NCBI GenBank assembly: GCA_039707655.1
Contig: CM077666.1
Span: 301,842,166-301,906,165 of the forward strand
Length of the DNA stretch: 64,000 bases
Direction of reading: 5' to 3'
From: Elymus sibiricus
Lineage: Eukaryota > Streptophyta > Magnoliopsida > Poales > Poaceae
Shown here: positions 9,911 to 20,945 of the stretch, piece by piece
How the letters are laid out: each line of letters opens with the position of its first letter
Numbering within the stretch: the first letter of the stretch is position 1
Program-made: the position numbers and the translations under genes
The notes under the pieces: model-generated
What the model was told of the DNA's origin: nothing
The model's input: only the letters and a program-made list of their open reading frames with translations
The model's database searches: none

Positions 9911-11040
9911 TAACGGTACGTTTTCCCTAGTGTTTTGCTTAACAAATGCATACTTAGCTTAAGAAATGACCTATTTAGCTCCAAAATGTCATATAGTTAG
10001 CTTATTTTCCTCGAAAATGACATGATAACCTTACTTAGCTCCAAAATGACCTATTTTACCTAGGTTAGCTCTCAAATGACCTATACTTAGCTTAGCTAGT
10101 TCATTTATGACATAATTAGCTTACTTAGGTAAAAACTGGCATAATAACCTTGGTTTAGCTCCAAAATGTCATATACTTAGCTTATTTTCCTCGAAAATGA
10201 CATAATAACCTTACTTAGCTCCAAAATGACGTATTTTACCTAGGATAGCTCTAAAATGACCTATACTTAGCATTTTTTCCTCCAAAATGACTTAGTATGC
10301 TTAGTTAGCTAAAAAATGGCATAACTACCTAAGATAGCTCAATAATGACCTATACTTAGCTTAGCTAGTTCATTTATGACATAATTAGCTTACTTAGGTA
10401 AAAAATGGCATAATAACCTTGGTTTAGCTCCAAAATGTCATATACTTAGCTTATTTTCCTCGAAAATGACATAATAACCTTACTTAGCTCCAAAATGACC
10501 TATTTTACCTAGGTTAGCTCTCAAATGACCTATACTTAGCTTAGCTAGTTTATTTATGACATAATTAGCTTACTTAGGTAAAAAAATGGCATAATAACCT
10601 TGGTTTAGCTCCAAAATGTCATATACTAAGCTTATTTTCCTCGAAAATGACATAATAACCTTACTTAGCTCCAAAATGACCTATTTTACCTAGGATAGCT
10701 CTAAAATGGCATAATAACCTTGGTTTATCTCCAAAATGACCTATTTACCTAGGTTAGCTCTAAAATGACCTACACTTAGCATTTTTTCCTCCAAAATGAC
10801 TTAATATGCTTAGTTAGCTCAAAAATGGCATAATTACGTAGGTTAGCTCAATAATGACCTATACTTAGCTTATTTAGTTCATTTATGACATACTTAGCAT
10901 ACTTAGGTCAAAAATGGCATAATAACCTTGGTTACCTCCAAAATGTCATATACTTAGCTTATTTTCCTCGAAAATGACATAATAACCTTACTTAGCTCCA
11001 AAATGACCTATTTACCTAGGTTAGCTCTAAAATGACACAA
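9911..11040. repeat. Complex tandem repeat downstream of TNPA gene, ~1.1 kb
   Basis: The basic unit is about 30 bp (TTAGCTCCAAAATGACATA with variants), arranged in higher-order blocks of about 180 bp and larger. The block opening TTTAGCTCCAAAATGTCATA recurs near 9976, 10156, 10423 and 10605, with a related copy near 10930. No coding signal is present. It lies between the TNPA stop codon and the right subterminal region. Confidence 0.88.
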
Positions 11041-11200
11041 GTAAGCAATAAGAAGAAGAAAAAGAAGAGGAGAAAAAGAAAGAGAGGCAAAATTCTTCTT
11101 CTTCTTCTTCTTCTTCTTCTTTTTCTTCTTCTTCTTCTTCTAGTCTTCTTCTTCTTCTTCTTCTTCTTCTTCCAGTCTTCTTCTTCTAACTTTCTTCTTT
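11041..11200. repeat. AAG then CTT microsatellite pair
   Basis: A purine run (AAGAAGAAAAAGAAGAGG, from about 11050) is followed by a long CTT run (11094-11187). The two are complementary and could fold back. The short ORFs here are repeat artefacts. Confidence 0.85.
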
Positions 11201-11555
11201 CCCATTTTGCAGATTTGCTTCAAATCACGGAAGCTTGCGTTGATGGAGTCTACTCTTCTCCTTGTCCTTCCTTTTTGTTTTGATTTTGTAGGATGAACAA
11301 TGTGAAACTTGCTACCTATATATGTATGTATGGATGAAACCATTGTATATGGACTTTTTGCTTAATTGTTGGATATGTTGGCTATATATATGTTGGATAT
11401 GGACTTTTGATTTGGTATATATATGTGTTGGATGATCATATCCATATGGCAGGGATATGTATGCTTGTTGAAAGTATTTTCAAATGAATATATATATATA
11501 TATATATCTGTGAAATTGATTGAATTTAAGAAAAAACAGAATTAACAGGGGCAAT
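11201..11555. other. AT-rich CACTA internal DNA, no gene seen
   Basis: It contains a short TA microsatellite (about 11489-11506) and GGATATG-type repeats around 11370-11460. I see no coding or RNA signal. Confidence 0.5.
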
Positions 11556-12025
11556 ACAGGCACTTTGCCGTCTGCCAGCAGACGGCAAAGCTGCCACGTG
11601 GCAGCTACCTGTGCAACCTGGGGGGCACCTGGGCTGGCCTATTTGGGCACTTTGCCGTTTGCTGGCAGACGGCAAAGGGCATGCATTGGCCCCAGCTGAT
11701 GCCTGACGTCAGCTGGCAGACGGCAAAGAACTTTGCGCCTTTGCCGTCTGCTGGCAGACGGCAAAGTACGCCGTTAGCCACCTAACGGGCCTAACACTAT
11801 CCCTCTGCCGTCCAAGGCATTTGCCGTCTGCTTGCTTAGTATGGCTGACGGCAAACTTCTTTACCGTCCGCTTTATTTAAGCCGACGGCAAAGCAGCCCT
11901 CTGCTGTAGTTCATTCAGCCGGACGTGGGGCCGTCTGCTGGCTGACGGCAAAGGGCTTTGCCGTCCGCCAGACATTCCTTTGCCGTCTGCCATGGCAGAC
12001 GACAAAGTGCCTGATTCCTGTAGTG
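11556..12025. repeat. CACTA right subterminal palindromes and TIR
   Basis: CTTTGCCGTCTGC and GCAGACGGCAAAG alternate repeatedly (11561-11600, 11645-11680, 11735-11770, 11810-11900, 11925-12005). The element then ends GCCTGATTCCTGTAGTG. This mirrors the left end and is the probable TNPA binding region. Confidence 0.87.
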
Positions 12026-12665
12026 CGGGGGTGGCCTTATCCTCGCCGGGGAGGGCTCGGATGGTCGACAGCGAGGCCATCGGTGCTCGGGTGCGCGCGC
12101 GCGCTGACACGCACGCGGGAGGAGGGAGACGACCCCCTGGTGGGCTGGGCTGTGCACTGTGCACTCACAGCCCACCAGCACAGTAAGTCTTTACCGTTTT
12201 TCTTTTTCATTTTTCATTTTTCCTTTATTCTTTCTGTTTTGCAAAATGTTTGGCCATAAAATGACTTTAGTAAAATGTGGAGTTGTGCCACATAATTACA
12301 TGGTAATATTTAGCACTGCCAAAAATTGGTTTGGAGGTAAAATGATTTCATTTGATTTTTGAATTGCATTTAAATGAGCCAAAATGGTGTTGTTGGCACT
12401 GTTTTCATGATGTTTGAGTTACTTAGGAATTTTAGGTGCTGTTGTTTTCCTGAAGATAAAAGTTATGGAATATTCCCAACATGATGAACATTTTTCCAGC
12501 AAATTTTATGCAACTTTATTTTTCACTTGCAATTTGAATTTCAATTGGAGTTGGAATTTGAAATGAGATATGAAACAAATGACGATCAAGCACTGTAAAT
12601 CATGGTGACTTGGCATTAACAAAAGGGTGATCACTGTAGCTTAATACATGGGGTGTTACAATGAC

Positions 12666-13506
12666 CTCTCTATCCTTAGCGACGATTAGGAGGAAGAAGA
12701 GTATGTGTCTTCAACTGCCTTCATTAATTCTTGATATCTTGTTCTTGTTAATCTGAATTGCTCCGTCTTAACTTGTTTTAACAGCAACGAGCAAACCTTG
12801 GCGCAAAGGATGGCCAAAAGGGCGAGGACCACAGCAGCAGATGAACCGACGACAAGCACAGCGCCAGATGATGATGTCATGGCTATCAGTCCTCGGCACA
12901 GCCCCCAGCGCAACCCCTAGCATGAGGCCATTACTCATTTTCCTTTGGCCAGTGTTGGTGTTGAAATAGTCATCTCTGACATCGGTAAGGGAGCAGAAGA
13001 AGAGCGCCACGAAGAGGAACGCCCGGAGGCAGATCCAATTGTTACACCTCCATCAACCACTGCCCCGGCAACTAACTCTCCGGCAAGGACCTCCACCGAC
13101 GAGCTTGTCCACACTGATGAAGTGCCGGCAACTGGAGCTGCCGGCAACCAGGCGACAACAACCGGGGTTGTTGGAGAAGAAACTATTCCTCCTCAACAGA
13201 CCCAGTCCAGTAAGTCTTCTACTATCATGCACTTTTCTTCTTTAATACTTTTTTTGTTTTCTTGAACTTGGTCTTGAGTTCGATTTCTCTCTTCTCCATA
13301 TTTCAGATCTGCCCCCAACTGACAAAATGGATGTTGATATCACCATTGAGGGGATTGCAAAAGACACTGCCGACAAAGCCAGCAAGATTGCCACTGACGA
13401 GGCCGTCAAGATTGCTGATGACGAAGCCGCCAAAGCCGCCCACGAAGAGGTCGCTAAGAATATTACTGAGGAGGGCGGCAACAAGAGTGCCGAGGTCACT
13501 GACGAC
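12666..13506 (+). pseudogene. Antisense ORF A, piece 2 of 4, with two GT-AG introns
   Basis: After the duplicated ATGAC the frame continues. A GT-AG intron spans 12701-12784 and a second spans 13210-13306, both with pyrimidine-rich acceptors. The exon 12785-13209 has one in-frame TAG (12918-12920). The last exon begins at 13307 and encodes an Ala/Lys/Asp/Glu-rich helical segment (ADKASKIATDEAVKIADDEA). The frame runs straight into the insertion point at 13506 and stays open across it to 20946. This spliced plus-strand structure supports a genuine antisense gene rather than chance ORFs. Confidence 0.65.
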
Positions 13507-15149
13507 TGATACGTCTCCAACGTATCTATAATTTATGAAGTATTCATGCCATGTTTATAACAATTCTATATGGTTTTGGTATGATTTGATTAGAACTAAC
13601 CCGGACTGACGCTGTTTTCAGCAGAACTACCGTGGTGTTGTTTTTTGTGCAGAAATAAAAGTTCACGGAATTGGACGAAACTTTTTGACGATTTTTTGGA
13701 CCAAAAGAGACCCCCGAAGATTCGTGGAAGGATCAGAAGCCTCACGAGATGCTCACAAGCCATCACGGCGCGCCCTGGGGGGTCGCGCCGTGGTACCTCG
13801 TGGGCCCATCTTAGCCCATCATTGCGTGATTCCAACGCTGAAAAATCCTATAAATAGAGAAACCACCAAAAATAACCCTAGAACTTCGACTCCGCCGCTG
13901 CAAGCCTCTGTACCTTCGAAACACCATCTGGAGCCCTCTTCCGGCACCCTGCCGGAGGGGGAAATCATCACCGGAGGCCATCTTCATCATCCCGGTGGTG
14001 TCCATGACGAGGAGGGAGTAGTTCACCCTCGGGGTTGAGGGTATGTACTAGTAGCTATGTGTTTGATCTCTCTCTCTCTCATGTTCTTGATTCGGCACGA
14101 TCTTGATGTACCGCGAGCTTTGTTAATATAGTTGGATCATATGGTGTTTCTCCCTCTCTATCTTCTTGTGATGAATTGAGATTTTACCGTTGAGGTTTCA
14201 CTATTATCGGATTGAATACTTTTATGGATTTGAGAACACTTGATGTATGTCTTGCATATGAATACCCGTGGTGACAATGGGGTATTATATTGATTCACTT
14301 GATGTATGTTTTGGCACTCAACTCGGGGATTCCCGAGGTGACATTGGGTTAATCTATGCATAGGGGTTGATGCACGTTTTCGTCCTACTTTCTCCGGTAG
14401 AAATCTTGGGGCACTCTTTGAAGTTCTTTGTGTGGATTGATTATTATGAATCTGAAGTTGTTTGATGCATATCGAATAATCAACTCATGGATACTTGTGG
14501 TGACATTGGAGTATCTAGGTGACATTAGAGTTGGTTGATGCGTGTCATATGGTGTTATTTTAGTACGAACTCTAGGGCTGTTTGTGACACTTATAGGAAT
14601 AGCTCAATAGATTGATCGGAAAGAATAACTTTGAGGTGGTTTCATACTCTACAACAATTTCTATCTTATGTTCTCCGCTAGATAAGAACTTTGGAGTGAC
14701 TCTTTGTTGCACATTGAGGGATTGTTATATGATCCAATTATGTTAGCATTGTTGACAGATTGCACTAGCAAACGTATGAACCCTAGGCCTTGTTTTCAAG
14801 CATTGCAATACCGTTTGTGCTCACTTTTGTTACTTGCTACCTTGCTGTTTTTATATTTTCAGATTACAAAAACCTATTTCTACTATCCATACTACACTTG
14901 TATCACCATCTCTTCGCCGAACTAGTGCACCTATACAATTTACCATTGTATTGGGTGTGTTGGGGACACAAGAGATTCTTTGTATTTGATTGCAGGGTTG
15001 TTTGAGAGAGACCATCTTCATACTACCCCTCCCATGGATTGATAAACCTTAGGTCATCCACTTGAGGGAAATTTGCTACTGTCCTACAAAACTCTGCGCT
15101 TGGAGGCCCAACATGAGTCTACAAGAATAAAGTTGCGTAGTAGACATCA
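13507..15149 (+). repeat. 5' LTR of the 13507 element
   Basis: It starts TGATACGTCTCC and ends GTAGACATCA. It is highly similar to the 3' LTR at 19295; a hand comparison of the first ~340 bases shows about a dozen differences. A TATA-like CCTATAAATAGAG lies at 13848-13860, in a position fit for the LTR promoter. Small ORFs in it are not credible genes. Confidence 0.93.
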
Positions 15150-15159
15150 AGCTCTTTTC

Positions 15160-15176
15160 TGGCGCCGTTGCCGGGG
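15160..15176 (+). other. Primer-binding site, tRNA-Asp type
   Basis: TGGCGCCGTTGCCGGGG begins 11 bases after the 5' LTR ends. This sequence is the usual tRNA-Asp primer site of Athila-lineage gypsy elements. Confidence 0.85.
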
Positions 15177-15273
15177 AGGTGAGTGCTTGAAGGTATATCT
15201 TTAGATCTTGCAATTGAATCTTTTAGTTTCTTGTTTATCACTAGTTTGGTTTTATAAAAAGAAAACTAAAAAA

Positions 15274-16254
15274 ATGGAATTGAGGTTGCCTCATATTATT
15301 CGTCTTTATAATGTTTTTCTTGAAAATGATGGAGCGGAAAATTGTGCTCAATTGATAGAAGAAGAATTCAATAAAATGTTTGGCATAAAATCTTTGAATG
15401 ATGAGCATGATTGCAATGTTGTTAGTATGAATTCTTTGAATATCCATGATGCTAATGATATGCAAAACTACAAGCTTGGGGATGCTATGTTTGATGAAGA
15501 TGATATTTTTAGTCCCCCAAGTTTTGATGAGAAAATTTATTATGATGATTGCATGCCTCCTATTTATGATGATTATATTGATGAAAGTGGGTTTGGAAGA
15601 GTGTCAACTCTAGGTACTAATGATCCCACTATTTTGGAGGGTGTTGAACCTTTTTACAATATTGATAAAAGTGGATTTGGAGAGGTCACAACTTTATTTA
15701 ATGATGATTCCACTATTTTCGAAGAGGTTTCAATTGATTATGACAACAAGGTTGCTATCTATGATGATTATTGTGATGACATGTATGCTACAAAGAATAA
15801 TGATAACTATGAAACTTGTCATCATGATTTTAATTTTCAATTGGATTATGCCAATCAAGTATCTCATGATAGTTATTTTGTTGAGTTTGCTCCCACTATT
15901 ATGAATGAGAAGAAAATTGCTTATGGGGAGAGTAGTAAAAATTCTATGCTTGTGTATCATGAAAAAAATGTTTTATGTGATAGCTATATTGTTGAATTCA
16001 TTCATGATGCTACTAAAAATTATTATGAGAGAGGATCATATGCTTGTAGGTGTTGCAATAATATCAAGTTTCCTCTCTATGTGTTGAAAGTTTCGAAGTT
16101 ATACTTGTTTTGCCTTCCTATGCTAGTTGATTCTTGCTCCCATAAATTTTTTGCTCGCAAAATCCCTATGCATAGGAAGTGGGTTAGGCTTAAATGTGCT
16201 AGTCATATTCTTCATGATGCTCTCTTTGTGTTTCAACTCTTTACTTGTATGTGA
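15274..16254 (+). CDS. Acidic protein of unknown function in non-autonomous element (326 aa)
   Basis: This is an intact ORF starting MELRLPHIIRLYNV, with no stop until 16252-16254. The middle is strongly acidic and Tyr/Asp-rich (IYYDDC, IYDDYIDE). It has an internal duplication: ESGFGRVSTLGTNDPTILEGV at residues ~104-124 and KSGFGEVTTLFNDDSTIFEEV at ~132-152. The C-terminal third is hydrophobic and basic with a CRCC cluster. It does not look like gag: there is no zinc knuckle, and I recognise no domain. It follows the primer site by about 100 bases, where gag would normally start. It may help packaging or be a decayed, replaced gag. It is the only long ORF in the element. Confidence 0.6.
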   Translation: MELRLPHIIRLYNVFLENDGAENCAQLIEEEFNKMFGIKSLNDEHDCNVVSMNSLNIHDANDMQNYKLGDAMFDEDDIFSPPSFDEKIYYDDCMPPIYDDYIDESGFGRVSTLGTNDPTILEGVEPFYNIDKSGFGEVTTLFNDDSTIFEEVSIDYDNKVAIYDDYCDDMYATKNNDNYETCHHDFNFQLDYANQVSHDSYFVEFAPTIMNEKKIAYGESSKNSMLVYHEKNVLCDSYIVEFIHDATKNYYERGSYACRCCNNIKFPLYVLKVSKLYLFCLPMLVDSCSHKFFARKIPMHRKWVRLKCASHILHDALFVFQLFTCM

Positions 16255-19200
16255 GCATCATTGAAATCATCATGCCTAGCTAAAAGGCATTAAAGAAAAG
16301 CGCTTGTTGGGAGACAACACAATATTTACCCCTACTATTTTTGTGTGTACACATTATTAAGCTACTGTAGTAATCATGTTTTATATGTTTTCTTTCAATA
16401 ATGTGCCAAGTAAAGCCTTTGGGATAGTGTGGATACTTGTTGATTTGATTCTGTGCAAAAACAGAAACTTTTGCGCCCAGTGCTGGAATTTCTATTCTGT
16501 ACTAGAGCATGATAAAATTCTGAAATTTTTACACAGTATTGGTTTACAAATTGTGTACGTCGTCCTAAGTTTTCAGAATTTTTGAAGGTACATAAGTATG
16601 TTTTTAAATCGCTCATTACAGACTGTTCTGTTTTTGACAGATTCTGTTTTCGGTGCATACTTTGCTTGTTTTAGTGTTTCCATAGCTTATATTGAGTAAT
16701 ATAAATTGTGGAAATGATAGAATACAGTAGGTATTATGTGAGAACAATTATGAATCTTGTCTTGACAGTACCTAAGTGGATGATTTATCTTTATCATACT
16801 AACCTATCTCACGAAGTTCCGTTAAGTTTTGTGTGATTGAAGTTTTCAAGTTTTGGGTGAGATATCGATATGAGGAGAATAAGGAGTGGCAAGACCCTAA
16901 GATTGGGGATGCCCAAGGCACTCCAAGGCAATATCCAAGGAAGACTCAAGCGTCTAAGCTTGGGGATGCCCCGGATGGCATCCCCTCTTTCGTCTTCAAC
17001 ATTATCGGTATACCTCACTTGGAGCTATATTTTTATTCATCACATAATATGAGTTTTGCTTGGAGTGTCATTTTATTTTGTTTGGGTTTGCTTTCTGTTA
17101 TCAATAACCATGTTTTGTATCTTTTATTTCAATAAAATGCCAAGTATAGCCTTTACCATGCTCAGTTTGCAAGTTCATGTGTTGCTATTTGAAAACAGAA
17201 AGTTTTCTGTTATGTCCAGAATATTCCTGAATAGTCAGAACATGATAAAAATCTGAAATGTTTACACAGTAAGCATGCATGAGTTCTCTATCACGTGGTA
17301 ATTTTTCATAATTTTTGGAGTTAGGGAAGTATGAATTCTTATTCACCCTTTACAGACTGTTCTGTTTTGGCAGATTTCGGTTATAGTTGCATTGTTTGCA
17401 TATGTTGCTTGTTTAATGTTTCTATTTATGGATAGGAGTATTAAATATGCAGAGGAATTCAGTATGCAATGTTTAATTATAATTTTAGTGATTTGTTGCA
17501 GTAGAGAATGTTAAGGTTTTGAGTGGATTTATACTAACTTATCTCACGAGTTCTTGTTGAGTTTTGTGTGGATGAAGTTTTTTTTAAAGATTTAGGGAAA
17601 CCGTGATATGAGAGGAATTAAGGAGACACAAAAGCTCAAGCTTGGGGATGCCCAAGGCATCCCAATATAATATTTCAAGAAGTCTCAAGCATCTAAGCTT
17701 GGGGATGCCCCGGTAGGCATCCCACCTTTCTTCTTCAACAATTATCGGTTAGTATCAGTTGAGCATAAGTTTTTGCTTCTTCGCATGAGATGTGCTATTC
17801 TTGGAATGTCATTTTATTTTGTTTTGTTTGCTGTTTCAATAAAATACTTAAGATCTGATTTTTTTTTATGAGTGAGAGTCCTCACATAGCTACTTAATTG
17901 TTTGACTACTCATTGATCTTCACTTATATCTTTTTGGAGTAGTTTGTCATTTACTCTTGTGCTTCACTTATATCCTAAGAGTAAATTATTGAATGAATTG
18001 AATATCATAAATTTGAAATTATATGTGCTTCATATGCTTGTATCATGTCTAGTAGTAGTTTCACATTTGGGTTAGAAAGTGAAATCTATTGAAGCTTGAC
18101 AATCACAATATTGGTCATACAAGCAATTCATGAATGATTAGTATAAGGAAGAGAACTTTCACATATAAATATATTATCTTGGACATCTTTTATGATTGTG
18201 AATACCCATTAATTATTTTCAAACTTGAGCAAATTAGTTGAAGTTGGACAAGGAAGACAACGTAATGAGTTATGTTTGGGTATATTTGCATAGAAGTTAT
18301 ATTGTTATGGATCCTCTAACATGTGGTGCTTGCTTAGGATCTTTTGCTAGCCAAAAATCCGTACTAAGTAGAGATACTACTTGTGCATCCAAAAACCCTT
18401 AAACCCAGTTTCTTGCCATGAGTGTCCACCATATCTACCTATGGATTGAATAAGATCCTTCAAGTAAATTGTCATCGGTGCAAAAAGCAATAAAAATTGC
18501 TCCTAAAATATGTATGATCTTTTATTGCAAGGGAAAATAAGCGTTGTACGAACTTGTGATGGTATAGAAATAAAAGCGACGGACTGCATAATAAAGGTTG
18601 CTATCACAAGGGGCAATATAACGTGACGTTCCTTTGCATTAAGGGCTTGCACATCCAAAAATCAAAAGCGCTTGACAACCTCTGCTTCAATCTGCGAAGG
18701 GCCTATCTTTTACTTTATTTATTTACTTTTATGCAAGAGTCAATAGTATTCCTTCTCATTTCAACATCAATTATTCTCTAGTTGGCAAGTATCATGTGGT
18801 GGGGGAAAGATCCAGGCATATATGGCCAGTCAAATATATTTGATCATGGTTTATTATTGTTGACAATTATATCTATGATAAATAAGTTGGGAGGCGAAAC
18901 ACTAAGCCCCTATCTTTCTTTGTGTTCGATGGATGCCATTTGTTCTAAAAATATGCTTTGAGTACTAGCAATCACAAAAGACTATATGATAATTGAGTAT
19001 GTGGAGCTCTTACTTTGACTTTGTTGAAATTAAGTTGAATTGCAATTGTTTGGTGACTAATAACATAGGTTGTTAAGTTTCAAGAGAATGCATTGTTTGA
19101 ACCATAACATGTGAATTGATTGCTACTTTATCATGATGAGTTTTATGAGAAAGAGTTGCTGTTATGATGCTAGGAAAAGTGATTGAAATTATCATTGATC

Positions 19201-19280
19201 AAACTTATGCACTATGCTAGCATTCACACTTCATAAATTATTTCTTTTATCATTTACCTACTTGAGGACGAGCAGGAATT
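16255..19280 (+). other. Non-coding internal domain of the 13507 element, with hairpin repeats
   Basis: About 3 kb of AT-rich DNA with no credible gene. Two related segments (about 16376-17000 and 17080-17740) are diverged duplicates. Both have TTTCAATAA, GCCAAGTA and CAGACTGTTCTGTTTT blocks, and each ends in a pair of GGGGATGCC...GGCATCCC hairpins. The rest (17800-19250) shows nothing I recognise. Confidence 0.6.
16900..17735 (+). repeat. Two pairs of GGGATGCC/GGCATCCC hairpins
   Basis: Hairpin motifs start near 16904, 16962, 17644 and 17701. Three of the four are preceded by AAGCTTGGGGATGC (16956, 17638, 17695), the sequence that also abuts the 3' LTR at 19281-19294. Stems are 8-9 bp with short loops (CAA or CCGGAT-type). 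The same pair recurs in the 47944 element. Confidence 0.75.
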
Positions 19281-19294
19281 AAGCTTGGGGATGC
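19281..19294 (+). other. Polypurine tract region of the 13507 element
   Basis: AAGCTTGGGGATGC lies directly against the 3' LTR at 19295, after the purine-rich CTTGAGGACGAGCAGGAATT. It is the presumed plus-strand priming site. Confidence 0.65.
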
Positions 19295-20940
19295 TGATAC
19301 GTCTCCAACGTATCTATAATTTATGAAGTATTCATGCCATGTTTATAACAATTCTATATGGTTTTGGTATGATTTGATTAGAACTAACCCAGACTGACGC
19401 TCTTTTCAGCAGAACTACCGTGGTGTTGTTTTTTGTGCAGAAATAAAAGTTCTCGGAATTGGACAAAACTTTTTGACGATTTTTTTGGACCAAAAAAGAC
19501 CCCCGAAGCTTCGTGGAAGGATCAGAAGCCTCACGAGGTGCTCACAAGCCATCACGGCACGCCCTGGGGGGGGGGTCGCGCTGTGGTACCTCGTGGGCCC
19601 ATCTTAGCCCATCTTCGCGTGATTCCAACGCTGAAAAATCCTATACATAGAGAAACCACCAGAAATAACCCTAGCACTTCGACTCCACCGCCGCAAGCCT
19701 CTGTACCTTCGAAATACCATCTAGAGCCCTGTTCCGGCACCCTGCCGGAGGGGGAAATCATCACCGGAGGCCATCTTCATCATCCTAGCGGTCTCCATGA
19801 TGAGGAGGGAGTAGTTCACCCTCGGGGCTGATGGTATGTACTAGTAGCTATGTGTTTGATCTCTCTCTCTCGTGTTCTTGATTCGTCACAATCTTGATGT
19901 ACCGCGAGCTTTGTTAATATAGTTGGATCATATGGTGTTTCTCCCTCTCTATCTTCTTGTGATGAATTGATTTTTTACCTTTGAGGTTTCACTATTATCG
20001 GATTGAATACTTTTATGGATTTGAGAACACTTGATGTATGTCTTGCATATGAATACCCGTGGTGACAATGGGGTATTATATTGATTCACTTGATGTATGT
20101 TTTGGCACTCAACTCGCAGATTCCTGAGGTGACATTGGGGTAATCTATGCATAGGGGTTGATGCACGTTTTCGTCCTACTTTCTCTGGTAGAAATCTTGG
20201 GGCACTCTTTGAAGTTCTTTGTGTGGATTGAATATTATGAATCTGAAGTTGTTTGATGCATATCAAATAATCAACTCACGGATACTTGTGGTGACATTGG
20301 AGTATCTAGGTGACATTAAAGTTGGTTGATGCGTGTCATATGGTGTTATTTTAGTACGAACTCTAGGGTTGTTTGTGACACTTATAGGAATAGCTCAATA
20401 GATTGATCGGAAAGAATAACTTTGAGGTGGTTTTGTGCCCTACAACAATTTCTATGTTATGTTCTTTGCTAGATAAGAACTTTGGAGTGACTCTTTGTCG
20501 CACGTTGAGGGATTGTTATATGATCCAATTATGTTAGCATTGTTGACAGATTGCACTAGCGAAAGTATGAACCCTAGACCTTGTTTTCAAGCATTGCAAT
20601 ACCATTTGTGCTCACTTTTGTTACTTGCTACCTTGATGTTTTTATATTTTCTGATTACAAAAACCTATTTCTACTATCCATACTACACTTGTATCACCAT
20701 CTCTTCGCTGAACTAGTGCACCTATACAATTTACCATTGTATTGGGTGTGTTGGGGACACAAGAGATTTCTTGTATTTGATTGCAGGGTTGTTTGAGAGA
20801 GACCATCTTCATCCTACGCCTCCCACGGATTGATAAACCTTAGGTCATCCACTTGAGGGAAATTTGCTACTGTCCTACAAAACTCTACGCTTGGAGGCCC
20901 AACACGAGTCTACAAGAATAAAGTTGCGTAGTAGACATCA
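19295..20940 (+). repeat. 3' LTR of the 13507 element
   Basis: It is the same as the 5' LTR apart from scattered substitutions and a G-run length change near 19565. It ends GTAGACATCA before the ACGAC duplication. Confidence 0.93.
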
Positions 20941-20945
20941 ACGAC

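Larger units (their letters stand above)
3765..12028 (+). mobile_element. CACTA (En/Spm) DNA transposon, 8258 bp
   Basis: The element runs 3768-12025 between 3-bp duplications CGG (3765-3767 and 12026-12028). The left end CACTACTGGAATCTGGCA pairs with the right end, whose reverse complement starts CACTACAGGAATCAGGCA. The imperfect terminal repeats are about 30 bp. Both ends carry many copies of the palindrome TTTGCCGTCTGC/GCAGACGGCAAA. Inside, in order, are a GC-rich block, GAA and CCCCGACA repeats, a TATA box, a large inverted repeat, a TNPD-like pseudogene, a complete TNPA-like gene, a complex tandem repeat and a CTT repeat. It sits in a chromovirus-type solo LTR. I do not assign a family name. 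Confidence 0.93.
1892..12665 (-). mobile_element. Solo LTR of a chromovirus-type element, split by a CACTA transposon
   Basis: The solo LTR occupies 1897-12660 and is flanked by perfect 5-bp duplications ATGAC (1892-1896 and 12661-12665). On the minus strand it starts TGTAACACCCC (12660 leftward) and ends GACGTCACA at 1897. Removing the CACTA at 3768-12025 leaves about 2.5 kb. Long stretches match the LTRs of the chromovirus at 23710, for example the part around 2110-2350 against 28970-29220. The GC-rich middle is shorter than in that element. Both halves (1897-3767 and 12026-12660) are non-coding except for a small ORF noted separately. Confidence 0.88.
13502..20945 (+). mobile_element. Non-autonomous Sabrina/WHAM-like LTR retrotransposon, 7434 bp
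   Basis: The element occupies 13507-20940 with perfect 5-bp duplications ACGAC (13502-13506 and 20941-20945). The LTRs are 13507-15149 (1643 bp) and 19295-20940 (1646 bp), both starting TGATACGTCTCC and ending GTAGACATCA. The primer site is of tRNA-Asp type, as in the Athila lineage. The 4.1-kb inside encodes one acidic 326-residue ORF but no gag, protease, reverse transcriptase or integrase that I can see, so movement would need helper proteins. Confidence 0.93.

Noticed and set aside
9911..11040. CRISPR-like reading of the regular repeats
   Set aside because: The repeats are degenerate, directly tandem without unique spacers, and lie in a plant transposon.
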